Notes: generated by a model from the sequence alone, not told the origin. A DNA stretch of 46,977 nt from Streptococcus danieliae (GCF_013415245.1 NZ_JACBXX010000132.1:1-46977); one strand, 5' to 3'; shown: positions 28,570 through 36,557, counted from the first letter of the stretch. Translations and numbers: made by a program.

Positions 28570-28881
28570 ATGGTACAAAGTGTGACTGATGCAAATTTTG
28601 TTGAAGAGACTCAAGAAGGTCTTGTGTTGATTGATTTCTGGGCGACTTGGTGTGGTCCTTGCCGCATGCAGGCTCCAATCTTGGAACAATTGGCAGGCGA
28701 AGTTGATGAGTCTGAATTGAAGATCGTGAAAATGGATGTTGATGAAAACCCAGCAACTGCGCGTGAATTCGGAATTATGTCCATTCCAACTTTGATGTTT
28801 AAGAAGGACGGAGAGGTTGTGAAACAAGTAGCCGGTGTGCATACTAAAGAACAATTGAAAGAAATGATGGCATCACTTTAA
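28570..28881 (+). CDS. trxA: Thioredoxin
   Basis: 103 residues from ATG 28570, preceded by AAAGGAG; the frame is open upstream into mutS2 sequence but that is not a real extension. The active site WCGPC has cysteines 28 and 31, and the cis-proline is in SIPTLMF. General protein disulfide reductant; also a plausible electron donor for the MsrAB encoded at 38 kb. Ends before a strong terminator. Confidence 0.96.
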   Translation: MVQSVTDANFVEETQEGLVLIDFWATWCGPCRMQAPILEQLAGEVDESELKIVKMDVDENPATAREFGIMSIPTLMFKKDGEVVKQVAGVHTKEQLKEMMASL

Positions 28882-28897
28882 GTGGTGTTTGGGAAAG

Positions 28898-28937
28898 CCT
28901 GGGACTCGGGCCGGAGTGGTTGGAGTCTCAGGTTTTT
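28898..28937 (+). terminator. Terminator of trxA
   Basis: CCTGGGACTC (28898-28907) / GAGTCTCAGG (28923-28932), one mismatch (G-U), then TTTTT. Confidence 0.85.
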
Positions 28938-28959
28938 GCATATTTAAAATTGGTTAAAA

Positions 28960-28988
28960 TTGACAAAGGGGCTTTTTTAGTTTAAAAT
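28960..28988 (+). promoter_or_regulatory. Promoter of the alanine symporter gene
   Basis: TTGACA (28960-28965), 17-bp spacer, TAAAAT (28983-28988). The leader of roughly 120 bases contains an AGAGAGACT/AGTCTTTCT hairpin (about 29007-29026) and then the 78-bp repeat. Confidence 0.82.
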
Positions 28989-29033
28989 GGAGAAGTCAGT
29001 TTTTTTAGAGAGACTCCAGTCTTTCTAAAATTA

Positions 29034-29111
29034 GAAAGGAAGTCTGTATATCTTTTTCAAATGTGGTTTAATCTTGTCGAGGACTATATTTGATGATATT
29101 TTATATAGCAG
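29034..29111. repeat. 78-bp intergenic repeat ending at the symporter start, copy B
   Basis: Second copy of the element at 26035-26112, ending six bases before ATG 29117. Same length, start and end words (GAAAGGAAGTCT, TTTATATAGCAG), central part diverged. As with mutS2, the repeat replaces the sequence where a ribosome binding site would be expected. Confidence 0.65.
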
Positions 29112-29116
29112 TAGAC

Positions 29117-30466
29117 ATGTTAGAGATTTTAACGCAAGTCGATTCGTTTGTATGGGGACCACCCCTTTTAATTTTATTGGTGGGAACAGGGATCTTCCTT
29201 AGTTTCCGCTTGGGCTTATTACAAGTTCTCCAATTGCCTCATGCCTTGAAATTGATTTTTAAGGCCGATGACAAGGAGGGCGAAGGAGATATCTCGAGCT
29301 TTGCAGCCTTGAGTACGGCCCTGGCAGCGACCATTGGTACAGGTAACATTGTTGGGGTGGCGACAGCCATCAAGATGGGAGGGCCAGGTGCCCTCTTCTG
29401 GATGTGGGTAGCAGCCTTTTTCGGGATGGCGACCAAATATGCAGAAGGGGTCTTGGCCATTCGGTATCGGGTGAAAGATGAAAAGGGGTCAGCCTCTGGT
29501 GGACCGATGTACTATATCGTTAATGGTATGGGTGAGAAATGGCGGCCCTTGGCCAATTTCTTTGCAGGTGGAGCCGTTTTAACAGCTCTCCTATCGACCG
29601 GAACCTTTACCCAGGTATCATCGATTACGGATTCGATTAAGACTGGTTTGGGGATTGGCTCAGAGGTAACCGGCCCCATCTTGACCGTCTTAGTAGCCAT
29701 TGCTATTTTTGGAGGAATTCAAAGTATCTCCAAGATTTCAACAGCTGTGGTGCCCTTTATGGCCTTGATCTATGTACTTGCTGCTGGAACTATTCTGGTT
29801 GTGAATGCGGATCAATTATTGCCAACTCTGGAGCTGGTTGTCAAAAGTGCCTTTAGCCCAACAGCAGCCCTAGGAGGCTTTGCTGGAGCGACGGTACGAA
29901 CAGCCATTCAAACAGGGATTGCGCGTGGAGTCTTCTCGAACGAATCCGGTATGGGAAGTGCTCCGATTGCGGCAGCCGCAGCGAAAACCGATTCTCCTGT
30001 GGAGCAAGGCTTGATTTCTATGACCGGAACCTTCATTGATACCATTATTGTGTGTAGTCTAACCGGTTTGTCAATCTTGATTACCGGCACTTGGACTGGT
30101 GATGCTAATGGAGCTAGCTTGACCCAGGCGGCCTTTGGAACCGTCTTCGGTGACTTTGGAGCGATTCTTTTGATGCTCTTTTTGGTTCTCTTTGCTTTTA
30201 CAACTATTATTGGCTGGAACTATTATGGCGAACGTTGCTTTGAGTTTCTCTTTGGCTTGCGCTTTATTTGGATTTACCGTGCGCTCTATGTGGCCTTTGT
30301 GTTCCTTGGAGCCTTCTTGACAGTCGATGTAATCTGGTTGATTGCAGACATTGTTAACGCCCTCATGGTACTGCCAAACCTCATCGCTCTTCTGGCGCTG
30401 AGCCCAATTGTCGTTCTGGAAACCAAAAAGTACTTAGAGAAACAAAAAAACTCTAAAGAGATTTAG
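29117..30466 (+). CDS. Alanine/glycine:cation symporter (AGCS family)
   Basis: 449 residues from ATG 29117 (MLEILTQVDSFVWGPP), the typical AGCS N-terminus; the frame extends nine codons into the repeat. About eleven transmembrane helices. Family blocks GTGNIVGVATAIKMGGPGALFWMW (near 70-95), GGPMYYI and NESGMGSAPIAAA are present. Imports alanine or glycine with Na+ or H+. It has its own promoter and a structured leader, and is the last core gene before the accessory region. Confidence 0.93.
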   Translation: MLEILTQVDSFVWGPPLLILLVGTGIFLSFRLGLLQVLQLPHALKLIFKADDKEGEGDISSFAALSTALAATIGTGNIVGVATAIKMGGPGALFWMWVAAFFGMATKYAEGVLAIRYRVKDEKGSASGGPMYYIVNGMGEKWRPLANFFAGGAVLTALLSTGTFTQVSSITDSIKTGLGIGSEVTGPILTVLVAIAIFGGIQSISKISTAVVPFMALIYVLAAGTILVVNADQLLPTLELVVKSAFSPTAALGGFAGATVRTAIQTGIARGVFSNESGMGSAPIAAAAAKTDSPVEQGLISMTGTFIDTIIVCSLTGLSILITGTWTGDANGASLTQAAFGTVFGDFGAILLMLFLVLFAFTTIIGWNYYGERCFEFLFGLRFIWIYRALYVAFVFLGAFLTVDVIWLIADIVNALMVLPNLIALLALSPIVVLETKKYLEKQKNSKEI

Positions 30467-30476
30467 TAGTAGAAGG

Positions 30477-30528
30477 GAGTGGGATAGAACTAAGATGAAA
30501 AAAATTAGTTTATTCGCTTTCTTAGTTT
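30477..30528 (+). repeat. ~52-bp repeat bracketing the accessory region, left copy
   Basis: Starts GAGTGGGATAGAACTAAG and runs through a conserved TTAGTTTATTCGCTT block. The copy at 33903-33954 differs at about five positions. GAGTGGGAYAGAA is a common word in streptococcal intergenic repeats. Each copy would read as a short MKK-leading peptide, but neither has a ribosome binding site. Confidence 0.65.
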
Positions 30529-30617
30529 TAGAGGTGCCCTGAAGCAATTTCTAGTGGTAAGGTGATTTGATTTGCGTTAGTCAGAGGGTTTTTTATACGA
30601 AAACTTCCTAAAAAGGT

Positions 30618-30661
30618 GCAAAAAATCCTCTCTTATAATAGAATAAGAGTGAATTTTTTGC
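30618..30661. terminator. Long inverted repeat / terminator at the 3' end of the IS110 element
   Basis: GCAAAAAATCCTCTCTTAT (30618-30636) pairs with the segment ending ATTTTTTGC at 30661, with about two mismatches. T-runs occur on both strands. It lies just past the transposase stop codon. Confidence 0.6.
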
Positions 30662-30671
30662 TTGTGGATGG

Positions 30672-31838
30672 TTAGCTCGCTTCTAACCGTCCTTTTTCTT
30701 TTTGTCTTGCCTGTTGGTAGGTTTGATGAGTACTTAAGAGATAATAGGCTAATTTTAAGATGTGATGGGCGATGGCAATGGTGGCTTTCTGTGGTCCTCT
30801 TCGTGATTTTAATTGACAGAATCGTTGTGCTATAGGAGAGGATTTCTGTCGCCTTGCGGCATAGACAGATTGGCAAAGGCAGCGTTTCAAATAGGCATTC
30901 CCAGGCCTGATTCTGGTGCTGCGTTTCTTACCCGCACTTTCATTATTTCCAGGACAAAGCCCTGCCCAGGAAGCTAAATGACCAGCTGTTGGGAATTGAC
31001 TCATGTCAGTACCAACTTCTGCGATAAAGACAGAGGCTGTTAGTCGGTCTATGCCTGGAATAGAGTCTAAAATTTCCATTTCCTCTTGAAACTGAGTCAG
31101 GTAGCTGTCAATTCGTTCCTCCAAGAGCTGGATTTCCTCCTGATAATGATCATAAATACGAAGAGCTTGTTTGAGCCTAAAGCGATGATGCTCTGAGAAA
31201 TAACCGTCTAGTGCCTTGAGTAGGTCTGGTACTTTCTTCTTCAAGCTGGTGTACACTGCCTGTCGGACACTTGTCGCATTGATTTCCGCCTCATCACACA
31301 AAAGCTTCATCAAGTTCCGACCAGAAGTTCCCATGATATCCTCAATATAAGTGCTCAACTTAATGCCAGCTGATTGTAGAATCTTGTGAATGCGATTGAC
31401 TTCTCTAGTTCGGTCTTCCACCACATATTTGCGTAGTCGCGTTAATTCTCTCAACTCTTGAATGGTTTCGTCTGGTACAAAGCTTTTAGGAAGCAAGCCA
31501 ATTCTAGTCAATTTGGCAATCCAAAAAGCGTCTTTCTTGTCTGTCTTATGCCCAGGAATGGCCTTCATGTGAGCAGGATTGGCTAAAATGAGCTCAAAAT
31601 CTTGACACAAGGCATGCCAAACCGGTTTCCAGTAAATCCCAGTACTCTCCATACCAACAACCTCAACTTCAAATTGGCTGAGAAAATCGTGGCAATCCTT
31701 CAAACCACTGGTTGTTGTGTCAAAACGTGCCTCCTCACGCTTAGGGCGAGTTGACGTAAGTGAGCCATGCAAGACACAGACGACAATATTTGATTGGTGC
31801 ACATCAATACCAGCACAGGACTTGTATAAGATGTCCAT
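30672..31838 (-). CDS. IS110-family transposase (DEDD recombinase)
   Basis: 388 residues, full length. The N-terminal RuvC-like DEDD domain has D in GIDVHQSNIVV, E in GMESTGIYW, and the later KTDKKDA aspartates; the C-terminal Transposase_20 domain has LDSIPGIDRLTASVFIAEVG, FPTAGHLASWAGLCPGNNESAGKK and the conserved serine region. IS110 elements lack terminal inverted repeats and are guided by a bridge RNA encoded in a flanking non-coding end. The frame is intact, so the element may be active. A GGAGG site precedes the ATG. Element ends could not be defined. Confidence 0.93.
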   Translation of the reverse strand: MDILYKSCAGIDVHQSNIVVCVLHGSLTSTRPKREEARFDTTTSGLKDCHDFLSQFEVEVVGMESTGIYWKPVWHALCQDFELILANPAHMKAIPGHKTDKKDAFWIAKLTRIGLLPKSFVPDETIQELRELTRLRKYVVEDRTREVNRIHKILQSAGIKLSTYIEDIMGTSGRNLMKLLCDEAEINATSVRQAVYTSLKKKVPDLLKALDGYFSEHHRFRLKQALRIYDHYQEEIQLLEERIDSYLTQFQEEMEILDSIPGIDRLTASVFIAEVGTDMSQFPTAGHLASWAGLCPGNNESAGKKRSTRIRPGNAYLKRCLCQSVYAARRQKSSPIAQRFCQLKSRRGPQKATIAIAHHILKLAYYLLSTHQTYQQARQKEKGRLEAS

Positions 31839-32040
31839 AGTTTGTCCTCCTTTATCAAATAAAGAGAGCTTATCTACTGAAAAACGTGTCGTATTTTTAT
31901 ACTCATGCTCAAGGCGATAATGGTGGGTACTCGTCAGTAGAGTTGATTAGTTTGTCCCTCGGCGATTGGAGCCAATAAAGTATCAACCACAAAGCCCTCA
32001 CTAGGATTATACACCTAATGAGGGCTTCGTGGTTAGTTTT
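31839..32040 (-). ncRNA. IS110 non-coding end, candidate bridge RNA
   Basis: The 200 bases upstream of the transposase hold no gene. A ~20-bp hairpin (arms about 31989-32008 and 32017-32036, AACCACRAAGCCCTCA...) has TATAAT in its loop on the minus strand, which could be the promoter. Downstream to the transposase start is a ~150-base structured-looking stretch. Bridge RNAs of IS110 elements are encoded in this position, but the loops were not identified. Position fits; identity is inference. Confidence 0.45.
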
Positions 32041-32094
32041 CATATCTGGTGGGTGATGGCAAAGCCATCATGGACGTTTGTCCCAGCCTCTTAT

Positions 32095-32709
32095 CTATAA
32101 AATAAAGTTCAGAAAAGTCTCAATAGTGCCACTTTCATACATGATGTATAATCCAAGTGAAATGAATACTAAGGGCACAATGATTCGCTCGTATTTTTCA
32201 ATTGTTTCGAATATTAACGGAATAGAAGATAGCACCCGACTAAGCTCGCAAAAGATAATTATGCCGATTGCAAATACAAGCAACGCCACGAGGGTCTGTG
32301 ACCAATCTAACGAAGCAAAATAAGGTATATAGATACCTAAATTATCTCCGCCAGACGCAATTGTCAGCAATGTAACTGTCCAAAACAGTTGATTTGCCTT
32401 GCTTTGTTCTAATCTTTCAATAATTTCTTCCTCTTCCTTACCTTCTCCAACAATTGCAAAGCGAATCCCTAAATAGATAGGGATTAAACCAAGTAATCCA
32501 ACCATCCATGCTTCAGGCACGAAATTGACGATATAAGCAGCAACTAAACTCACCCCTATAAGTAAGCCAGTGCCTAGATATTGACCTGCATAAATATGCC
32601 ATTTCTGTTTATTCTGTGATAGCTGTGCAAATAAAATAATTAAAATGATTAAATAATCGATACTGGTGGAAATATAAACACCAATAGCAGATATGATTGT
32701 CTGTCCCAT
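32095..32709 (-). CDS. cadD: CadD-type cadmium resistance transporter
   Basis: 204 residues, about five or six transmembrane helices (near 5-27, 41-63, 67-87, 109-130, 138-158, 175-195), with the CadD/LysE-like pattern STSIDYLIILIILFAQ and TIASGGDNLGIYIPYF. Family members efflux or sequester Cd2+. The usual regulator CadX/CadC is not found next to it. The ribosome binding site AGGAGG (complement of 32717-32722) can be masked by a complementary segment in an upstream leader ORF. Flanked by IS110 and IS630 elements and a plasmid-type oriT, so acquired. Confidence 0.9.
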   Translation of the reverse strand: MGQTIISAIGVYISTSIDYLIILIILFAQLSQNKQKWHIYAGQYLGTGLLIGVSLVAAYIVNFVPEAWMVGLLGLIPIYLGIRFAIVGEGKEEEEIIERLEQSKANQLFWTVTLLTIASGGDNLGIYIPYFASLDWSQTLVALLVFAIGIIIFCELSRVLSSIPLIFETIEKYERIIVPLVFISLGLYIMYESGTIETFLNFIL

Positions 32710-32740
32710 AAAAAAACCTCCTGTATTAGTCAGTAATAAA

Positions 32741-32815
32741 TCAGCAGATTTTAGGAGAGCATAGACACATTAATTTAGCTATCGCTAATGGGTAATATCG
32801 AACGTAGGAAAGCAT
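32741..32815 (-). CDS. 24-residue leader peptide upstream of cadD
   Basis: A start codon at 32815 with the strong site GAGGAGGA six bases upstream opens a 24-codon frame that ends 31 bases before cadD. The peptide ends MCLCSPKIC, with cysteines at 17, 19 and 24. Codons 20-21 (TCTCCT) are complementary to the cadD AGGAGG site, so a hairpin could block cadD translation until a ribosome occupies the leader. Good ribosome binding site and spacing support translation; the attenuation role is inference. Confidence 0.5.
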   Translation of the reverse strand: MLSYVRYYPLAIAKLMCLCSPKIC

Positions 32816-32879
32816 TTTACTCCTCCTCAAAACATAGTTACAAAGTAATTTCTAACTGGAATTCGGTGACTACTTCCAC

Positions 32880-32913
32880 GTAAAGTATAACCCACTATAC
32901 TTTACTTCGTAAA
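32880..32913 (-). other. oriT: MOBV (pMV158-type) plasmid oriT sequence
   Basis: The minus strand shows a perfect 10-bp inverted repeat GTAAAGTATA / TATACTTTAC with 6-base spacer (32880-32905), a second TTTAC/GTAAA pair adjacent, and the core TAGTGGGTTA, matching the pMV158-family nick region TAGTGTG/TTA at all but one position. The following GTGGAAGT also resembles that family. No mob relaxase gene is present. The match is from memory of pMV158 oriT. Confidence 0.7.
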
Positions 32914-33001
32914 GATGGGCTCTCCGAGGGATCTTGCAGACAGCTATTTCGGATCTTTTGAGCCGAGTATCAGCGCACCTATATGGTGCAATTAGCTGAT
33001 A

Positions 33002-33892
33002 TAGTCATTTGACTTCAAAATAGTATACAATAGCATCTATTATAGATCTTCCCTCTCTGAGATACTCTGCCACCGCTTTCTTTAAATTAGCCCAGCTTTT
33101 CTCAATGGGATTTAACTCTGGAGAATAGGGTGGAAAAGGTAGAAAAATATGTCCGTTACTTATTGACAACTGGTCTAACATCTTTTTAGGGTGAAAGCTA
33201 GCATTATCCATTACAATCAGATGAGGTCTATCTAGAGAAGGCACTGATGATTCTTTGAACCATTTGACAAAAAAATCACTGATCATACTACCTTTATAAA
33301 CCATGGGAGCAATAAACTGATTCCCCACTTGTCCTGAGACAATGGATATTCGTTCAAAGCGGCGACCACTAACTTGAGCATAGACTTTCTCTCCCTTTGG
33401 TGCACGGGCTCTTGATCGATAAAGATAGGTATCTATACCAGTTTCATCAATATAAACAACTGGTAAATCAGATAAGACCTCAAGAGAATCCTTGTATTGA
33501 CGAACTTTTTCTGAATCCTGTTCTCTATAGCTAGTTGTTTTTTTTAAAAGTGATACCTGTCCTTTTTAAGGCTCGCCAAATAGTACTAGGTGTACAAGAA
33601 AATTCTTCTGCGATCTCTTTTAAAAAAGCATCTAGGTGTTTCTTAACAAACTTCTCAAGCTTATCTAATGGAATTTTTTTAGCTTTAGAGATTCTCTGTT
33701 TCCGATTCAAATGACCTTGTTCTTTTAATTGTTTTTCCCATATATAGAGAGTATTTGTGCTGATGTTAAATAATTTAGCTGTTTCTTTACGTGTGTGTCC
33801 TTCTTCTACATAGGCTAAAACACGTTTTCTAAAATCAATTCCGTATACCATATCACTAGTATAGCACATACTATTTATATCTCAAGTAACTA
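33002..33892 (-). mobile_element. Complete IS630-family insertion sequence
   Basis: Terminal inverted repeats of about 25 bp: TATAGTCATTTGACTTC at 33000 onward and TATAGTTACTTGAGATA on the complement ending at 33894. The TA dinucleotide at each end is the duplicated IS630 target. The transposase occupies almost the whole 891 bp and its stop codon lies in the left inverted repeat. Confidence 0.85.
33005..33851 (-). CDS. IS630-family transposase in two frames joined at an A8 run
   Basis: The first frame (start ATG 33851, MVYGIDFRKRVLAYVEEG, helix-turn-helix) ends at a TAG at about 33531. The second, open from about 33546 to 33005, carries the DDE catalytic domain: VVYIDETGID, IVMDNASFHP and NPIEKSWANLKK. 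The frames meet at eight consecutive As (complement of 33538-33545), requiring a +1 shift or loss of one A. IS630-type elements in streptococci are known to use two frames, so transcriptional slippage or ribosomal shifting may make the fusion; an inactivating indel is the alternative. Confidence 0.85.
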
Positions 33893-33902
33893 TAATATAT
33901 GA

Positions 33903-33954
33903 GAGTGAGACAGAACTAAGATGAAAAAATTTAGTTTATTCGCTTCCTTAATTT
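33903..33954 (+). repeat. ~52-bp repeat bracketing the accessory region, right copy
   Basis: Starts GAGTGAGACAGAACTAAG, same orientation and about 90% identical to 30477-30528. It begins 10 bases outside the IS630 element. Confidence 0.65.
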
Positions 33955-34117
33955 CTACCATTTGTCAACCATTTTTCTAAAAATTAGCCAATTTATTTGG
34001 CAGAGTGGTGCCTGCTGAGCCTAATTGGCAAGCGAAGAGAAGGGGATTTTGTGTCAAGGCCTTGAGCGTCAGCGTGCCTTTACACGGAATCCCTCTTCAA
34101 AAAGAGTACACTGAAAC

Positions 34118-34156
34118 AGCACCTTGACTTTCAAATTTTTCGCAAGGTGCTATAAT
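34118..34156 (+). promoter_or_regulatory. Promoter overlapped by a perfect 9-bp inverted repeat
   Basis: AGCACCTTG (34118-34126) and CAAGGTGCT (34143-34151) flank the spacer of a promoter with TTGACT (34124-34129) and TATAAT (34151-34156), a 21-bp spacer. The long spacer is suboptimal, so a MerR-like activator or an alternative -35 (TTTCAA, 16 bp) could apply. Confidence 0.5.
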
Positions 34157-34162
34157 GGCATG

Positions 34163-34335
34163 GCACAATCCTTCTTTATCGATTTTTTGCAATATTATAG
34201 TCGTAAAGTTTATTGTGCGTTATGAGGTAATGAATCGTTAGAATGAGACGATGCATAGAGGCAATCACATGTGGCTTAGTTGAAGTCGCTTGTGATTGCT
34301 TTTTTCGTTTCTCATAACAGTCCGCAATATGGACT
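34163..34335 (+). ncRNA. Structured leader or small RNA ahead of the decayed ABC operon
   Basis: From a likely start near 34163: GCACAAT/ATTGTGC (34163-34169, 34212-34218), then GTTATGAG/CTCATAAC (34219-34226, 34311-34318) enclosing an ATCGT/ACGAT hairpin and a terminator-like GCAATCACA/TGTGATTGC stem (34261-34269, 34291-34299) with six Ts. A second terminator AGTCC/GGACT plus TTTTT ends at about 34341, just before the ABC gene. The layout resembles a riboswitch or attenuator, but I cannot match it to a known class. The preceding 33955-34117 holds only short inverted repeats. Confidence 0.5.
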
Positions 34336-34358
34336 GTTTTTGCTTAGGTGGTGATCAT

Positions 34359-34860
34359 ATGACGGAACTTTATTTGGAAAAGTTGACGAAAAGGTACTGA
34401 GATGGTTCTCTTGTCTTAAAGGGGATTACATTGAAGCTACAGCCAGGTCAGTTGACAGCTCTAATTGGAAAAATGGTGCGGGGAAATCCACTTTACTTGG
34501 TTTGATACAGGGGCACTTAGTTTCTACGAAAGGATCTATTAGACTTCCTGCAAAACAGTGACAGAACCTGAGATTTATCGGAGTCATCACTTGAAAAAGA
34601 CTGAGTTACAAAATGTTTCAGTGTGGTTATGCGATCTAATACATTAGTTCCGCAGGAAGTCTAATGATCAGCTTATTGTAAATATTTCTTTCAAAGGAGT
34701 TAGACCAGAGTTGCTTAGAAAATTGTAGGAACTGAATCAAGCAGCATTAGGAGAATTTCTACTTGTTAAAGAGGCTTGTTTAAAAGAAGTTCTGATGTTG
34801 TTGAGATATTCCATAATCAAGGGGGATTTGGAAGGATTTCAGCTGAAAAAGGAGGGATAC
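34359..34860 (+). pseudogene. ABC transporter ATPase, decayed
   Basis: Begins MTELYLEKLTKRY with a good GGTGGTGA site, then an in-frame TGA at codon 14. The Walker A region reads ALIGK then, after loss of one base in an A-run, GAGKSTLLGLIQGHL. A 138-bp element interrupts it at 34538-34675, and the distal part (LLRKL, stop, ELNQAALGEFLLVKEA) has another stop. Clearly non-functional. Its regulated leader and downstream permease remnant indicate a former exporter operon. Confidence 0.75.
34538..34675. mobile_element. 138-bp MITE-like insertion in the ABC pseudogene
   Basis: Perfect 14-bp terminal inverted repeats ATTAGACTTCCTGC (34538-34551) and GCAGGAAGTCTAAT (34662-34675). No coding potential. 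It splits the ATPase reading frame. Parent element not identified. Confidence 0.6.
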
Positions 34861-34861
34861 A

Positions 34862-35165
34862 ATGAAGAGAACTCCTTTCGGACTGGATTTCACTACTATT
34901 ATTAGATTTTTTAGCGATGGAATTAGCTTGGCTGCAAATTATTTTTTCTTTGTTGAGTGGTTATCAGTTTCAGTCCGGGACAGCTAGTCTGGTCACAGGC
35001 TTTGTCTTGATTCTTGTAACAAGGAATGCCTTTGCTTGGAGTTTTCAGCTATCGCTCCTAGTACTTCTAGTTCTATCTTTGTTGTTATACGTTTTAGCGA
35101 GCGTTTGCCAAGCTTATTTTTTGAAGCGCATTGCAGGCGACTTGTTTGTGAATGAAGGACGCTAG
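34862..35165 (+). pseudogene. ABC transporter permease remnant
   Basis: A start at 34862 with GGAGGG upstream runs MKRTPFGLD, but the hydrophobic frame that continues (ELLSDWISLLLLDFLAMELAW onward) is in another phase, so a frameshift occurs near the start. About 90 residues with two or three hydrophobic helices remain, far shorter than a permease, ending at 35165. Paired with the ATPase pseudogene. Confidence 0.6.
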
Positions 35166-35178
35166 CGGAGTATACAAA

Positions 35179-35211
35179 AAAACCTGATCCTAATGAACAG
35201 ATCAGGGTTTT
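35179..35211. terminator. Terminator of sstT, bidirectional
   Basis: AAAACCTGATC (35179-35189) / GATCAGGGTTTT (35200-35211) with T-runs on both strands. Confidence 0.88.
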
Positions 35212-35217
35212 TTGGTA

Positions 35218-36426
35218 TTAGCTATTTTTTCTCCAAGCGTTCCATTCTGCATAAGCAGTGTAGAGAACGTCGGTTGAGGAGTTAAGGGCAGTTTCACAAG
35301 GGTCTTGGATAAGTCCGATGATGAAGCCGACTCCGATAACTTGAGCGGAGATATCTCCAGAGATTCCAAAGAGGCTACATGCTACCGGAATTAAAAGCAG
35401 AGATCCACCGGTTACACCAGATGCTCCAGCAGCTGAAAGTGCGGCAACAAGAGAAAGAAGAAGCGCAGTTCCGAAGTCAACTGGAATACCAAGAGTATGA
35501 ACCGCTGCAAGAGAAAGAATGGTAATGGTAATCGCAGCTCCACCCATGTTGATGGTTGCACCAAGTGGGATCGAGATGTTATAAGTGTCTGGATCCAATC
35601 CAAGTTCTTCAGACAACTGTAAGTTTACAGGGATGTTGGCAGCAGAGCTTCGAGTAAAGAAGGCTGTTACACCACTGATCCGAAGCGTTTTAAGCACGAG
35701 TGGGTATGGGTTTTTACGCATCATCACAAATCCAATGATTGGGTTGATGATAAGGGCAACAAACAAGTTGGTTGCGACAATGACGAGGACTAATTGTCCG
35801 TAGCCAAGAAGTGCTTCGATCCCTTGATCAGAAATAGATTTGAAGACCAAACCGAGGATCCCGAAGGGAGCGAGGTTGATAACCCAAGCTACAACAGTCG
35901 AGGTAACGTCTGCAACTGTTTCGAGCAAGTCCTTGCTTTTTTGGCTGGCTTTACGCATTGCCATACCGAAGAGGCTAGCCCAAGCCAAAATACCGATGTA
36001 GTTGCCATTAGCGATGGCGCTAACAGGGTTTTCAACGATATTGAGCAAGAGGTTACGGGCAACTTCCGCAAGACCACTTGGTGGTGCGATATCCGTGGCC
36101 GCATTTGCTAGTGTTAAGGTTGTTGGGAACATGAAGGAAGCAATGACAGCAACCAAAGCAGCAGCAAACGTGCCAAATAGATAAAGCACAACGATAGTCT
36201 TCATATTAGACTTTTTGCCTTCTTTTTGTTTAGAGAGGGCATTGGTAACAAGGGTAAATACCAAAAGGGGAGCGACCGCTCGCAAAGCCCCAACGAAGAC
36301 ATCTCCGAGGATTCCGATGGCTGACCAAGAAGGAACAACAAGGGCTAGGGCCAAACCAATGACGACGCCGATGACAATTCGCTTGATCAGACTGACTTTA
36401 TTCCAAGCCTGAATATAACGTTTCAT
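35218..36426 (-). CDS. sstT: Serine/threonine:Na+ symporter SstT
   Basis: 402 residues of the DAACS (GltP/SstT) family with eight transmembrane helices and two re-entrant loops. Serine-rich loop [13 protein letters not shown] and the motif [19 protein letters not shown], which form the substrate and Na+ sites, are present, as is the C-terminal [16 protein letters not shown] specific to SstT. Imports serine and threonine. AAGGAGG ribosome binding site and its own promoter. Confidence 0.95.
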   Translation of the reverse strand: MKRYIQAWNKVSLIKRIVIGVVIGLALALVVPSWSAIGILGDVFVGALRAVAPLLVFTLVTNALSKQKEGKKSNMKTIVVLYLFGTFAAALVAVIASFMFPTTLTLANAATDIAPPSGLAEVARNLLLNIVENPVSAIANGNYIGILAWASLFGMAMRKASQKSKDLLETVADVTSTVVAWVINLAPFGILGLVFKSISDQGIEALLGYGQLVLVIVATNLFVALIINPIIGFVMMRKNPYPLVLKTLRISGVTAFFTRSSAANIPVNLQLSEELGLDPDTYNISIPLGATINMGGAAITITILSLAAVHTLGIPVDFGTALLLSLVAALSAAGASGVTGGSLLLIPVACSLFGISGDISAQVIGVGFIIGLIQDPCETALNSSTDVLYTAYAEWNAWRKNS

Positions 36427-36456
36427 GACTGAAACCTCCTTATTTTGATTTTAAAT

Positions 36457-36485
36457 AGTCTACTATAAGAAAGCCTTGCTGTCAA
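36457..36485 (-). promoter_or_regulatory. Promoter of sstT
   Basis: On the minus strand TTGACA (complement of 36480-36485), 17-bp spacer, TAGACT (complement of 36457-36462), about 30 bases before the start. Confidence 0.75.
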
Positions 36486-36557
36486 TGCGTTTGACCGCTT
36501 TTTCGGCAAAAAGTTCGGAATTTTTCTAATTTTTCATTCAATTTTAAAAAAACTTAT

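Noticed and set aside
30577-30876. Minus-strand 99-codon frame overlapping the IS110 3' end
   Set aside because: It is an alternative frame of the transposase gene running into its terminator, with no family similarity.
34163-34341. Known riboswitch class (THF, preQ1, yybP-ykoY) or 6S RNA
   Set aside because: No conserved core of these classes could be matched by eye, so only a generic structured leader is reported.
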